Counted from the stretch's first letter, positions 17,194 through 25,233 are shown. The stretch is DNA of 35,137 nt from Candidatus Falkowbacteria bacterium RIFOXYA2_FULL_47_19 (GCA_001780275.1 MFGB01000025.1:1-35137); one strand, 5' to 3'. A program made the numbers and translations. The notes: generated by a model not told the origin, from the sequence alone.

Positions 17194-18165
17194 ATGAAAA
17201 AAATTATTTTTCTGGTAGCTATACTTTTTTTCTTCATCGTTCCACTTCATCAATCATCGGCCGAAACGGGCGTTTTGGTCATGCCCCAGGTAATCGATGA
17301 ACAGGCTAAGGCGCGTGATATTCTTGAATATACCGTGAAGATAAAAAATAACGGCTCCGGCCAAGCCGATCTTTACGCCCTGGTAAGCGATATAGTGGAA
17401 GGGGAGCCGCCGAATTTTCTTGAGTCGGGCCGGCTTGATAACGCGACATCTCTGGCTAAATGGGTCAGGATAAAACGGGGCGCTATACAGATTCCTTCCG
17501 GCGGAGAAGCGGAAATACCGCTCACGGTCGAGGTAAACCTGGCCGCGCGTCCCGGCAGATACCATGCTATCATTGTTTTCTCGCAAGGCAATAACACGAC
17601 CATCGCCAGGGAAAATTACCTTAATACCAACCAGCCCCGCCTGGCCCTGAATATAGAGGTCACGGAAGATATAATCGAAAAGGCCCAATTGACGAAGTTC
17701 GAAGCGAACCGGAACGTGTATTTAAAATTACCGGCCGCGTTCACGGTCTACCTGTCTAATTTGGGAAACCGCGATATAACTCCCCGGGGATCGATCCTTA
17801 TTTACAACCGCAAAGGGGAGGAGGTCGCGGAACTGCCCGTAAATGAAACGGGGGCTACGATCGCGCCGAACGGAAGCGGGCAGTACGAGAGCGTCTGGGA
17901 TGTTCAAAAAGGTTTCGGTAAATACAAGGCCAGGATCGAGATCGAATACGGAGAGAAAGACAGGCGCGATCTTTCCGATACGGTTTTTTTCTGGATATTG
18001 CCGCTGCCTCTGCTTTTGATCATCGCCGGCGGACTGTTTTTGTCGGCTGTCGTACTGACCGTAATACTTTTCAAGAAAACCTACCGCTCGCATCATCATT
18101 TTCAAAACAATAATCTGCCGATGATACCGGAACCGCACGGAGTATTGGATCTTAGGAAAAAATAG
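17194..18165 (+). CDS. DUF916-type membrane protein 2
   Basis: 323 aa from ATG 17194. Longer versions translate the upstream repeat (MRFVCILVSCFLYL) and are rejected. Signal peptide MKKIIFLVAILFFFIVP with cleavage near SSA-E. Two beta domains follow: GVLVMPQVIDEQAKARD to ARPGRYHAIIVFSQG, then KFEANRNVYLKLPAAFTVYL, NLGNRDITPRGS and GFGKYKARIE. One membrane segment lies at about 268-290, with a short cytoplasmic tail. The order of elements matches the DUF916 protein at 15546, but the sequence is divergent. Probable role: anchoring or chaperoning the YxL-like surface proteins (inference). Confidence 0.78.
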   Translation: MKKIIFLVAILFFFIVPLHQSSAETGVLVMPQVIDEQAKARDILEYTVKIKNNGSGQADLYALVSDIVEGEPPNFLESGRLDNATSLAKWVRIKRGAIQIPSGGEAEIPLTVEVNLAARPGRYHAIIVFSQGNNTTIARENYLNTNQPRLALNIEVTEDIIEKAQLTKFEANRNVYLKLPAAFTVYLSNLGNRDITPRGSILIYNRKGEEVAELPVNETGATIAPNGSGQYESVWDVQKGFGKYKARIEIEYGEKDRRDLSDTVFFWILPLPLLLIIAGGLFLSAVVLTVILFKKTYRSHHHFQNNNLPMIPEPHGVLDLRKK

Positions 18166-18193
18166 ACGGATATTGGATATTGGATAAATGTTT

Positions 18194-18326
18194 AAGGATA
18201 CAAGAAACAAGATACAAGGATACAAATAATATTCAATAATCAAATCATAAAATACAAACAGTTTGGAATTCGTAATTTGAGATTTGAAATTTGTTTGTAT
18301 CCTTGTATCTTGTGTCCTTGCATCTT
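18194..18326. repeat. Family A inverted repeat without a gene
   Basis: Left arm words ACAAGAAACAAGATACAAGG from 18194 and right arm TTTGTTTGTATCCTTGTATC to 18326, with a short non-coding centre. A TTGTAT (18303-18308) lies 17 bp before TAAGAT (18326-18331), but that is only one base from the ATG at 18333, so promoter use is doubtful here. A family B fragment, GGATATTGGATATTGG, is at 18169-18184. Confidence 0.85.
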
Positions 18327-18332
18327 AAGATT

Positions 18333-19928
18333 ATGAATAAATTTAAATTAACAATATCGTTTAGCTTTGTCTTGTTGATTTTTGTATTTTGTAGCGCGGT
18401 TTACGCTCAAGACATGGGCAACTTAACGCTGTCCATCACTCCGCCCTTGATCAAGAATAATGTCAGCCCGGGGCAGGTCTGGCGGAGCGCCGTCAAGGTC
18501 GTTAATAACAACTCCGTTCCCATGGATATTTACACTGAAGTGGCGGATTTCCGGTCGGGCGACGAGACCGGCAAGGTCGAGTTCATCCGGGATCAGGAGC
18601 AGTTGGATCTTTACAGGGACCACCTCCTCAGTCAATGGATAGATATGGACGCGGGCCCGCATCCGATCGCTCCCGGGCAAAGCCTCGATATTCCGTTCAC
18701 GATCACGGTTCCCGATACGGCCGGTCCGGGCGGACATTACGCCGCCATTCTCGCCGGCACGAAACCGCCGGAAAAAACGTCCGGCGGATCCTCCATTAAA
18801 GTTTCTTCGCAATTAGCCTCTCTGATCCTCTTGCGAATAAACGGAGAAGAGAAAGAGGAGGGTTTGATTCGGGAGTTTTCCGCCGCCAGATCGGTTTACT
18901 TCCAGCCGCGGGTAGATTTCAAGATCCGCTTCCAGAATACCGGCAATGTCCACCTGCTTCCCCGGGGCGAGATCGGGGTATACGATATGTTCGGCTCCGA
19001 GAAGGGCAATATAAAATTAAACGAAAATACCGAATTCGGCAATGTCCTGCCGGAGAGCGTCAGGACGTGGAATTTTGAATGGACGGGCGAGAAGAGAATA
19101 ACGGCCATGGGACGTTATCGGGCCACCCTGGTCCTTTCTTACGGCGACCGGGCGAGCGAGACGCTCGATCACACTTTGTATTTTTGGGTGGTATATCCGA
19201 AGATATTGCTTATTACCGTAGGTTCGATATCGCTTTTCGTGTTTCTCCTGATATTCTTTATCCGCCGCTATATTCGAAAATCGATTCTCGCGACCCAGGC
19301 TCAATTAGGCATCGCGGGTACGGGTGTTAGCGGTATTCCGGCGCGAACACCGGCAGGAATACCGGCCGCAAAAACGGATAAACTCAACTGGAGGAATTTT
19401 AAAAAATTAATTATAGGCATATCCGTGTTCACGATTCTGGTCATCGGGCTTTCATTTTATTGGTATTTCGGCGGCGAGACCGAAAGCATGATCACGGAAA
19501 CGCGAAATGAAGAGCCAGCGGCGGAAGGAGAAGCGAACGGACAGAACGCGCCGGAGGAGGCGGCGGTGGAAATAATCGAAAGCGAGGCCGTTAATGAAGT
19601 TCCGATGCCGGCGGAGCCGGAAAATACCCTGGCCCTCCCGGCCCCGGCGGCGCCAGCGGACCTGTCGGTCAAGGCGTTTAATGGCAGCGGCCTCCCCGGT
19701 TTAGCCGGGGCGGTGGCTAAAAAGCTTGAAGGCGGGGGATATGAAGTGCGGGAAACCGGGAACGCGGATAATTTTGACTACAGCGGTTTGACGATCAGAT
19801 ATAAACCGGGACTAAAAGCGGAGGCTGAAGCCCTCGGAAAAATATTTAAAACACCGACGGTTTTGATAGAAGCAGGGAATATCGACGTTGACCTGATCGT
19901 GATCGCGGGGAAAGGATACCAGAATTAA
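18333..19928 (+). CDS. DUF916-type membrane protein 3 fused to a LytR_C domain
   Basis: 531 aa from ATG 18333; the longer frame only translates the upstream repeat. Signal peptide (about 1-28, VYA-QD), then a DUF916-like domain with LSITPPLIKNNVSPGQVW and DTAGPGGHYAAIL. A second beta domain follows (NTGNVHLLPRGEIGVYDMFG, GRYRATLVLSYG). Membrane segments are at about 289-310 and 358-378, with a cytoplasmic loop between. An Ala/Glu/Pro-rich linker (about 384-443) leads to a LytR_C-like domain from 444, with VKAFNGSGLPGLAGAVAKKL, GYEV and IRYKPG. LytR_C usually follows LytR-CpsA-Psr enzymes at the cell wall, so this may tie the surface system to wall polymers (inference). Confidence 0.8.
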   Translation: MNKFKLTISFSFVLLIFVFCSAVYAQDMGNLTLSITPPLIKNNVSPGQVWRSAVKVVNNNSVPMDIYTEVADFRSGDETGKVEFIRDQEQLDLYRDHLLSQWIDMDAGPHPIAPGQSLDIPFTITVPDTAGPGGHYAAILAGTKPPEKTSGGSSIKVSSQLASLILLRINGEEKEEGLIREFSAARSVYFQPRVDFKIRFQNTGNVHLLPRGEIGVYDMFGSEKGNIKLNENTEFGNVLPESVRTWNFEWTGEKRITAMGRYRATLVLSYGDRASETLDHTLYFWVVYPKILLITVGSISLFVFLLIFFIRRYIRKSILATQAQLGIAGTGVSGIPARTPAGIPAAKTDKLNWRNFKKLIIGISVFTILVIGLSFYWYFGGETESMITETRNEEPAAEGEANGQNAPEEAAVEIIESEAVNEVPMPAEPENTLALPAPAAPADLSVKAFNGSGLPGLAGAVAKKLEGGGYEVRETGNADNFDYSGLTIRYKPGLKAEAEALGKIFKTPTVLIEAGNIDVDLIVIAGKGYQN

Positions 19929-20080
19929 ATTCTAAATCCTAAATTCTAAATCCTAGACAAATTCAAATGATAAAAATCCAAAATTCTAAACTATATGCTG
20001 TTTTATTGTCGGTTCTGAATTTCTGTCATTAGAATTTTGAATTTGTTTAGAGTTTAGGATTTAGTGCTTAGAATTTGCGG
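19927..20080. repeat. Intergenic inverted repeat, family C (AAATTCTAAATCCTA)
   Basis: The left arm has two tandem AAATTCTAAATCCTA units, then ACAAATTCAAA. The right arm carries the complements (TTTGAATTTGTTTAGAGTTTAGGATTTAG and CTTAGAATTT, in separate words). The whole 154 bp lies between the LytR_C fusion gene and the first FGE-like gene. Confidence 0.8.
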
Positions 20081-20130
20081 TTCTGCTGTTGTAAAATAGA
20101 AAGTTTATTGGAAAAAGAGAGATTATCGTC

Positions 20131-20916
20131 ATGGTCCTGGCCGTAATTCTGGCGACCGCGGGCATTAAGGCCAGCGATAGCCTGCTTAACGGAGGGGCCG
20201 GGAAAAGCGATAACTCGGGCGGATGTCCGGAGGGAATGGCGCCGGTAATTTCCGCTGACGGCGATTTTTGCGTGGATATGCACGAAGTGGCCGCGCACGC
20301 GAATTGCCCCTATCCGAATCCGGCGAATCAAAACGAAACCCGCGATAATATCGACGCGAGCGGCTGTCTCCCCGTATCTAAAGCCGGTGCCGCTCCCTGG
20401 CGTTTTATTTCTCAGAATCAGGCGTCTATAATTTGCGCGAAGGCGGGGAAAAGATTGCCGACGAACAAAGAGTGGCTCGCGGCCGCACTGGGAACGCCCG
20501 ACAAGGAATCCGGATGGGGGCCAGACGATTGCCAGGTAAATAATAACTGGAGCACACAGCCGGGTCTTTCCGGGAGCGGAGAAAATTGCGTTTCGGCCGC
20601 CGGAATCTACGATATGATCGGCAACGTCTGGGAGTGGGTCGACGGTACCGTGTCCGACGGTTCTTTCCGCGGACAAACTCTGCCCGGAGAGGGGTATGTC
20701 CTGGGAGTGGACGAAAACGCGATCCCAAGCGCTACCGACGCTCGGAATGATCCAAATTATTATAACGATTATTTTTGGATTAAGAACATGGGTATTCGCG
20801 GTATGGCCCGCGGCGGATATTGGGATAATAAGGCCGAAGCCGGGCAGTATGCCTTGTATGTCGTTTCCGAACCCTCGTTCGCGGGGGTGGGAGTCGGGTT
20901 CAGATGTGTCAAGTAG
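20131..20916 (+). CDS. FGE-sulfatase/C-type-lectin-fold exported protein 1
   Basis: 261 aa from the ATG. A hydrophobic segment precedes a formylglycine-generating-enzyme-like (SUMF1) domain: CPEGM...FCVDMHE, PWRFISQNQA, AGKRLPTNKEWLAAALG, YDMIGNVWEWVDG, RGMARGGYWDN and a terminal VGFRCVK. The copper-binding cysteine pair of true FGE is not seen, so a binding role is more likely than catalysis. The start is doubtful. The frame is open back to 20095, and NRKFIGKREIIV upstream aligns with the N-terminus of the paralogue at 21644. Real initiation could be at ATT 20107, or the original start may be mutated. A GAGAG (20117-20121) lies nine bases before the ATG. Confidence 0.8.
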   Translation: MVLAVILATAGIKASDSLLNGGAGKSDNSGGCPEGMAPVISADGDFCVDMHEVAAHANCPYPNPANQNETRDNIDASGCLPVSKAGAAPWRFISQNQASIICAKAGKRLPTNKEWLAAALGTPDKESGWGPDDCQVNNNWSTQPGLSGSGENCVSAAGIYDMIGNVWEWVDGTVSDGSFRGQTLPGEGYVLGVDENAIPSATDARNDPNYYNDYFWIKNMGIRGMARGGYWDNKAEAGQYALYVVSEPSFAGVGVGFRCVK

Positions 20917-20972
20917 GGCGTGGATTTGACATGATTAGTGTGATTAATGATTTTTACGAACAGCAAATACCG

Positions 20973-21052
20973 AATATTAGATATTATGCGGTTTTCGTTC
21001 CGTTAAATCAATTTATACCTGCAGTATAATATCCAATATCTAATATCTAATG
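20973..21052. repeat. Intergenic inverted repeat, family B
   Basis: ATTAGATATTA at 20976-20986 and its complement at 21041-21051. The centre shares GC...GTTCCG and TATAATATCCAATATC with the copy at 25234. A TATAAT lies at 21025-21030 and the right arm overlaps the ATG at 21050. Confidence 0.75.
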
Positions 21053-21448
21053 ATAACTTTTATGATCCACAAGACAGTTAAACATATTCACCGTTTCCGG
21101 GTTTATTTCCTGGCTTTTATTGTTGTCGCTTTTTTTTACGAACTGGGTCTTAATCCGGTCGATGTGGGAAAATTCGTGGGCGCCAAAGCGGGATCGGCGA
21201 TCGGCATGTCGATAAGCGTTCCGGAGAATCCGATCAACAAGCTCGCTTTAGAGCTTAAACAAAAAGAAGAGAGATTGGATCAAAGAGAGAAGGATCTTAA
21301 TGACCGGGAAAAAGAATTGGTCAGATCAAGCGCCTGGAACGATAATATGTATTTATTCATGGGCGGGGGGATCGTGGTCCTGTTCGTTTTGGTTTTGGCT
21401 AATTTTTATATGGATATTCGGAGAAGAAAGCTGGAAATCAGAAAATAA
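21050..21448 (+). CDS. Small membrane protein with two TM segments and a coiled coil
   Basis: 132 aa; ATG 21062 (128 aa) is an equally good start, since 21050 lies in a repeat arm. One membrane segment is at about 17-35 (VYFLAFIVVAFFYELG) and the second at about 101-120 (FMGGGIVVLFVLVLANFYM). Between them is a charged coiled coil (ELKQKEERLDQREKDLNDRE), and the C-terminus is basic. I do not recognise a family. It sits between the two FGE-like genes on the same strand and may be a scaffold for the envelope proteins around it (inference). Confidence 0.65.
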   Translation: MITFMIHKTVKHIHRFRVYFLAFIVVAFFYELGLNPVDVGKFVGAKAGSAIGMSISVPENPINKLALELKQKEERLDQREKDLNDREKELVRSSAWNDNMYLFMGGGIVVLFVLVLANFYMDIRRRKLEIRK

Positions 21449-21489
21449 GTTTTTGTTTTTTGATAATCTTGCAGTTAAATAAATAGCAT

Positions 21490-21616
21490 AAAGATACAAG
21501 AAACAAGACACAAGGATACAAACAAATTTCAAATCACAAATTACAAATCTCAAATAGTTTGAATATTGGATATTGGAATTTGGGGTTTGTTTGTATCCTT
21601 GTATCTTGTGTCCTTA
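21490..21616. repeat. Family A inverted repeat without a gene
   Basis: Left arm AAGATACAAGAAACAAGACA from 21491; right arm TTTGTTTGTATCCTTGTATC ending about 21616. The centre contains a family B-like GAATATTGGATATTGG at 21561-21576, so two repeat families are combined here. Confidence 0.85.
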
Positions 21617-21628
21617 TATTATTATAGT
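21599..21628 (+). promoter_or_regulatory. Promoter at the end of the repeat arm, TTGTAT-18-TATAGT
   Basis: -35 TTGTAT at 21599-21604 within the repeat, 18-bp spacer, -10 TATAGT at 21623-21628. The ATG at 21644 is 15 bases after the -10, giving a leader of about nine bases with no Shine-Dalgarno. Confidence 0.55.
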
Positions 21629-21643
21629 ATCCGCAAAACTTGA

Positions 21644-22495
21644 ATGAAAAAAAAGTTTTTTTCTAAAATATTAGTAAGTCTGATTATCGGCATCATCGCC
21701 GTAATTTTAGTAACCATCGGCATCGACGCGGCCGATAATTACGATAATTTTTCCGGCTCGATCATCGGCCGGGTTCTTTATGGCGAAGATGAAGGTCCTT
21801 GTCCGGACGGAATGGTTTTCGTGCCGTCGGATAAAGGCGGTTTTTGCATCGACAAATACGAGAATTCGCCGGGAGACGGCTGCTCCGTAAAAAACGTCAG
21901 CAGCCAGAATGAAACCCGCGACAATATCGATAAGGCCGATTGCGAGCCGGTTTCCCGGGCGGAGGCAAGTCCCTGGCGTTTTATTTCCCAATCCCAGGCG
22001 ATCGCCGCTTGCGCCAAAGCCGGTAAAAGGCTGCCGACGGGCGAAGAGTGGTATCTCGCCTCCTTGGGCACGCCGGATCCCGATCGTGACTGGGGACCGG
22101 ACGATTGCCAGGTAAACGCCAATTGGCCCGATCAGCCGGGACTCTCCGGAAGCGGAAAGAATTGCGTTTCGGCCGCCGGCGCCTATGATATGGTCGGCAA
22201 TGTCTGGGAGTGGGTCAAAGAAGAGATACGCGATGGGCAATACGGCGATCTTAGCGCGCCCCTGAACGGTTATATAAGCTCGATCGACATCCACGGAATG
22301 CCCCTGGCTACCGATACGCAGGTGGCGGATCCCAATTTTAACGAGGATTATTTCTGGGTCAAGAACACGGATATCCGCGGCATGATGCGCGGCGGCTATT
22401 GGGAAAATAAATCGGACGCCGGTTTATATTCTGTTTATCTTGTTTCCCCGCCTGATTTCGCGGGAACAGGCGCGGGATTTCGGTGTGTAAAATAA
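21644..22495 (+). CDS. FGE-sulfatase/C-type-lectin-fold exported protein 2
   Basis: 283 aa, paralogue of the gene at 20131. A basic N-terminus and membrane segment (MKKKFFSKILVSLIIGIIAV) act as a signal or anchor. The domain has CPDGMVFVP, FCIDKYE, NETRDNID, PWRFISQSQAIAACAKAGKR, YDMVGNVWEWVKE, RGMMRGGYWENK and a terminal AGFRCVK. Six cysteines recur at matching places in both paralogues, suggesting extracellular disulfides. The catalytic Cys pair of FGE is not visible. The fold is shared with C-type-lectin-like binding proteins, so a surface receptor or adhesin role is the best guess. No RT or template repeat was found to make it a retroelement target. Confidence 0.83.
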   Translation: MKKKFFSKILVSLIIGIIAVILVTIGIDAADNYDNFSGSIIGRVLYGEDEGPCPDGMVFVPSDKGGFCIDKYENSPGDGCSVKNVSSQNETRDNIDKADCEPVSRAEASPWRFISQSQAIAACAKAGKRLPTGEEWYLASLGTPDPDRDWGPDDCQVNANWPDQPGLSGSGKNCVSAAGAYDMVGNVWEWVKEEIRDGQYGDLSAPLNGYISSIDIHGMPLATDTQVADPNFNEDYFWVKNTDIRGMMRGGYWENKSDAGLYSVYLVSPPDFAGTGAGFRCVK

Positions 22496-22507
22496 AATTC
22501 AAGTACT

Positions 22508-22640
22508 AAGGACACAAGAAACAAGATACAAGGATACAAACAAATCACAAATAACAAATTTCAAACATCGAAATGGTTCGAGATTTGGTTATTGGATATT
22601 GAAATTTGTTTGTGTCCTTGCATCTTGTATCCTTGCATCT
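22508..22640. repeat. Family A inverted repeat without a gene
   Basis: Left arm AAGGACACAAGAAACAAGAT from 22508; right arm TTTGTTTGTGTCCTTGCATC onward, ending about 22640. The centre has GGTTATTGGATATTG. Confidence 0.85.
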
Positions 22641-22674
22641 CGTTGTTATAGTAGCGTGGCATTTTTGTTATAAC
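22625..22674 (+). promoter_or_regulatory. Promoter elements before the dockerin gene
   Basis: TTGTAT (22625-22630, in the repeat arm) lies 16 bp before TATAGT (22647-22652). An extended -10 TGTTATAAC (22666-22674) ends six bases before the ATG at 22681 and would give a leaderless mRNA. Confidence 0.5.
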
Positions 22675-22680
22675 AAAGTC

Positions 22681-24522
22681 ATGTTTTATAAAACCGCCAA
22701 AATTTTACTCTGCTGTTTACCGTTTTTCGTGGTCGGACTGTTTTTTTATTTTAACGGCCTGCCGGCCAAAGCTTTGGGCTTCGCGAGCGACCGGATCAAA
22801 GTTTCCTGGCCGGGTTCACCGTCGGATCACGCCATAAAGTTCAGGACTAAGAAAGCGACGCCCCCGGGAGGAAAGATCGTGGTCACTCCGGAGGGCGGGT
22901 TCGCCTTTTATCCGGGATTCGATTATACTGACGTTGATCTGGCCACCTCCTCCTCTTCTGACGGGCCGTTCGCGGATAGGGAGCTTTCCGCTTCGTCAAC
23001 CGCCGCTTCAGACGGCGTTTTCGCGCTGGCCAGTTCGACGGACGGCTACGCGGAGATAACCTTGAATTCTTCTTACGGCATCGATCCGGGCGTCTGGGTA
23101 TCATTAGAATTCGGCACTATCGCGACCTACGGCGAAACAGGCGATCGGCAGATAGTTAACGCCTCTGCCACGGGTTCATACGGTGTAATCATAGAAACCT
23201 ATGACGCGGTCGATACTTATATAGAAAGGGCGCGGCCGATGATCTCCCTGGTCGAGCCGATAAATTTAACCACGAGCCAGTCTTCAAGCCGGTCTAACGG
23301 CGTACCGACGGGAGTTCTCGGTTACAATACGACCGAAACGATCATGTCGCTTTATACGAATTTCAAGGCCACCTGCCGTTACAGTACCGTGGCCGACACC
23401 TTATATGACGATATGGTCAACCAATTCCAGTTTACCGGCAATTATTTCCATTCCATAACCGTTTCCGGACTCACGAATAACGGTCATTACGATTATTTCG
23501 TGCGCTGCAGGGAAGAATCGGGGGTCAGGGACAATTCCACGATCTGTATCTATAACGCCGCCACCACGACCGAATCCTGCGTTGATTACGAGATTACGTT
23601 CGAAGTGGCCGGCGTGGAGGGAGGAGAAGAGGGCGAGGAAGGCGGCGGCGAGGGCGGCGGCGGCGAGGGCGGCGCGGGCGGCGGTTCGGGCGGCGGCGGT
23701 TCGGGCGGTTCGGGCGGCGGAGCCGGCGGCGGCCGGGGCCAGGAAATGGGCCGGGGCCGCGGCAATTACCTGCCTTATCCGCCTTTGCCGGGAGCGCCGG
23801 GCGTTATTCTTTCCGGCTGGGCATATCCGGATAGCGACGTGGTCATTTTAAAGGACGGGACGGAGGAAGGTTTGGCCAAATCAGACGCGAACGCGTTTTT
23901 CGGCGCCTTTCTGGCCGATCTTTCGCAAGGGGTCTATACTTTCGGGCTGTGGTCGACCGACTCGAAGAACAGGCGCTCGCTTACCTATTCAACCACCTTT
24001 TGGATCGATGACGGCACCCAGACGACAGTTTCCGATATTATCATTCCTCCTACCATAGAATTAGGGAAAAATTCTCTTTCGTCAGGAGAAGCGCTTTCCG
24101 TTTTCGGGCAAAGCGCGCCCAATAAGTCGGTTGAAGTCTGGCTTTTTCCGCAAAAGGAAGGACAATTGAAAGACGAAGAGATCGTTAAAAAATCCGGCGT
24201 TACCGGTCCGACGGGGGAATGGTCGGTTTCTATGGATACCACCGGCCTTAAGGGGATATACCGGGTAAAGGCCAAGTCTATGATCAACGGAGTCGGAGAA
24301 AGCGGATTCAGCCAGATAATCGATTTATCGATCGGCGCGCCCGCCGTACCGGCGGAAGAATGCGCCGGAGCCGATTTAAATAAGGATGGACGGGTAAATA
24401 TAACGGATTTTTCAATTTTATTGTACTGGTGGGGCACCGATAACGCCTGCGCCGATCAGAACCACAACGGCACGGTCGATCTCATCGATTTCAGTATCAT
24501 GATGTATTACTGGACCGGCTGA
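22681..24522 (+). CDS. Secreted Ig-like protein with Gly-rich linker and C-terminal dockerin
   Basis: 613 aa from ATG 22681; the longer frame translates the upstream repeat. Signal peptide about 1-30 (CCLPFFVVGLFFYF). N-terminal beta-rich region to about 305, a Gly/Glu-rich linker at about 310-360, and Ig-like domains (PGVILSGWAYPDSDVVILKD, PPTIELGKNSLSSGEAL). The C-terminus has two dockerin-type calcium loops, DLNKDGRVNITD and DQNHNGTVDLID, 27 residues apart, each with D-x-N-x-(D/N)-G-x-V-x-x-x-D. Dockerins bind cohesins, and a cohesin-bearing membrane protein is encoded two genes downstream at 25351. It is probably displayed by that partner (inference). It ends with TGA. Confidence 0.82.
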   Translation: MFYKTAKILLCCLPFFVVGLFFYFNGLPAKALGFASDRIKVSWPGSPSDHAIKFRTKKATPPGGKIVVTPEGGFAFYPGFDYTDVDLATSSSSDGPFADRELSASSTAASDGVFALASSTDGYAEITLNSSYGIDPGVWVSLEFGTIATYGETGDRQIVNASATGSYGVIIETYDAVDTYIERARPMISLVEPINLTTSQSSSRSNGVPTGVLGYNTTETIMSLYTNFKATCRYSTVADTLYDDMVNQFQFTGNYFHSITVSGLTNNGHYDYFVRCREESGVRDNSTICIYNAATTTESCVDYEITFEVAGVEGGEEGEEGGGEGGGGEGGAGGGSGGGGSGGSGGGAGGGRGQEMGRGRGNYLPYPPLPGAPGVILSGWAYPDSDVVILKDGTEEGLAKSDANAFFGAFLADLSQGVYTFGLWSTDSKNRRSLTYSTTFWIDDGTQTTVSDIIIPPTIELGKNSLSSGEALSVFGQSAPNKSVEVWLFPQKEGQLKDEEIVKKSGVTGPTGEWSVSMDTTGLKGIYRVKAKSMINGVGESGFSQIIDLSIGAPAVPAEECAGADLNKDGRVNITDFSILLYWWGTDNACADQNHNGTVDLIDFSIMMYYWTG

Positions 24523-24527
24523 GGTAT

Positions 24528-24733
24528 TTTCGATTGACGATTGTCGATTACTGACGATAATCCGGGTAATATCGGTATGCCAATTTTAATTTTGTTATTT
24601 TGGCGTTTTATGGTATAATTTATGATATATAATAAATAATTTTAGATTGTGGATTGTTGCCGGAAACGTGAAAAATTCGATAAATATCGCTAATCGAAAA
24701 TCGGCAATCGACAATCGTAAATCCCTAAATCCT
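24528..24733. repeat. Intergenic inverted repeat, family D (CGATTGNCGATT), enclosing a promoter
   Basis: The left arm (about 24528-24555) has CGATTGACGATTGTCGATTA. The right arm (about 24690-24733) has TAATCG, GGCAATCGACAATCGTAAAT and CCTAAATCCT, and stops at the ATG of Hsp20. The 135-bp centre holds the promoter. A minus-strand single-arm copy lies at 32748-32784. Confidence 0.75.
24592..24619 (+). promoter_or_regulatory. Promoter TTGTTA-16-TATAAT (extended -10)
   Basis: -35 TTGTTA at 24592-24597, 16-bp spacer, TGG-TATAAT at 24611-24619. It would start a leader of about 108 nt for the Hsp20 gene that contains the right arm of repeat family D. No CIRCE-type operator was seen. Confidence 0.6.
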
Positions 24734-25180
24734 ATGAGTTTTTTGGACAAATTAAAATCAAAAGTCGAAGAAAATGAGATCGAAGAGGGTGTTAAGGACG
24801 GCAAAAAGGATAAAAAAACCGCCGATTTTCTGCAGCTTGACGTCGATATTTACCAGAGCAGCTCGGACATAATCATCATCGCTCCGATTCCCGGAGTCGA
24901 CGTCAAAGATCTTGATATCGCTATCGAGAACGAGAACGACGTGGTTACTATCCAGGGCAAACGAGATACGCCGGAATTGCCCGATGACGGCGACGACAGC
25001 AAGTATCTGCGCCAGGAGTGCCAATGGGGTCGTTTTTACCGCCAAATAATCCTACCGCAGGAAATAAACGTGTCCGAAGTGGAGGCAAAATTCAAAAAAG
25101 GTATCCTGATCCTGAAATTGCCAATGCTCCGGCTGCAGTCGAAAGGAAAAAAGAAGATCGAGATAAAGGCGGAGAAATAA
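24734..25180 (+). CDS. Small heat-shock protein, Hsp20/alpha-crystallin family
   Basis: 148 aa from ATG 24734. An upstream in-frame ATG at 24647 only adds 29 residues encoded by the intergenic repeat. After a charged N-terminal arm, the alpha-crystallin domain (about 38-142) runs from LDVDIYQSSSDIIIIAPIPGV through IAIENENDVVTIQG and the WGRFYRQIILPQEI strand. It includes the family motif A-x-F-K-K-G-I-L-I-L-K-L-P. It is an ATP-independent holdase for unfolding proteins in the cytoplasm. It is the only obvious cytoplasmic stress gene among surface genes and has its own promoter. Confidence 0.9.
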   Translation: MSFLDKLKSKVEENEIEEGVKDGKKDKKTADFLQLDVDIYQSSSDIIIIAPIPGVDVKDLDIAIENENDVVTIQGKRDTPELPDDGDDSKYLRQECQWGRFYRQIILPQEINVSEVEAKFKKGILILKLPMLRLQSKGKKKIEIKAEK

Positions 25181-25233
25181 GTTCATTAATTTATCGTGTT
25201 ATCGCGGTATTCCGTGATTAAGGTTTATAAAAT

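Noticed and set aside
20131..22495. Diversity-generating retroelement with FGE-like targets
   Set aside because: No reverse transcriptase or template repeat, and the C-termini do not show Asn-rich adenine-variable codons. The four-helix gene matches S23 better than Avd.
16672..22640. Integron-like cassette array with attC-type palindromes
   Set aside because: No GTTRRRY/RYYYAAC core sites, no integrase, and the palindromes belong to unrelated word families with start-codon rather than cassette-end logic.
22606..22680. N-terminal extensions such as MFVSLHLVSLHL (22606), MFVSLYLVSLHL (18291), MRFVCILVSCFLYL (17140) and MFVSLFLVSC (30395)
   Set aside because: All translate the family A repeat. 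The downstream ATGs give normal signal peptides or domain starts.
24647..24733. 29-residue N-terminal extension of Hsp20
   Set aside because: It is encoded by the family D repeat arm; MSFLDKLK at 24734 is the usual type of start.
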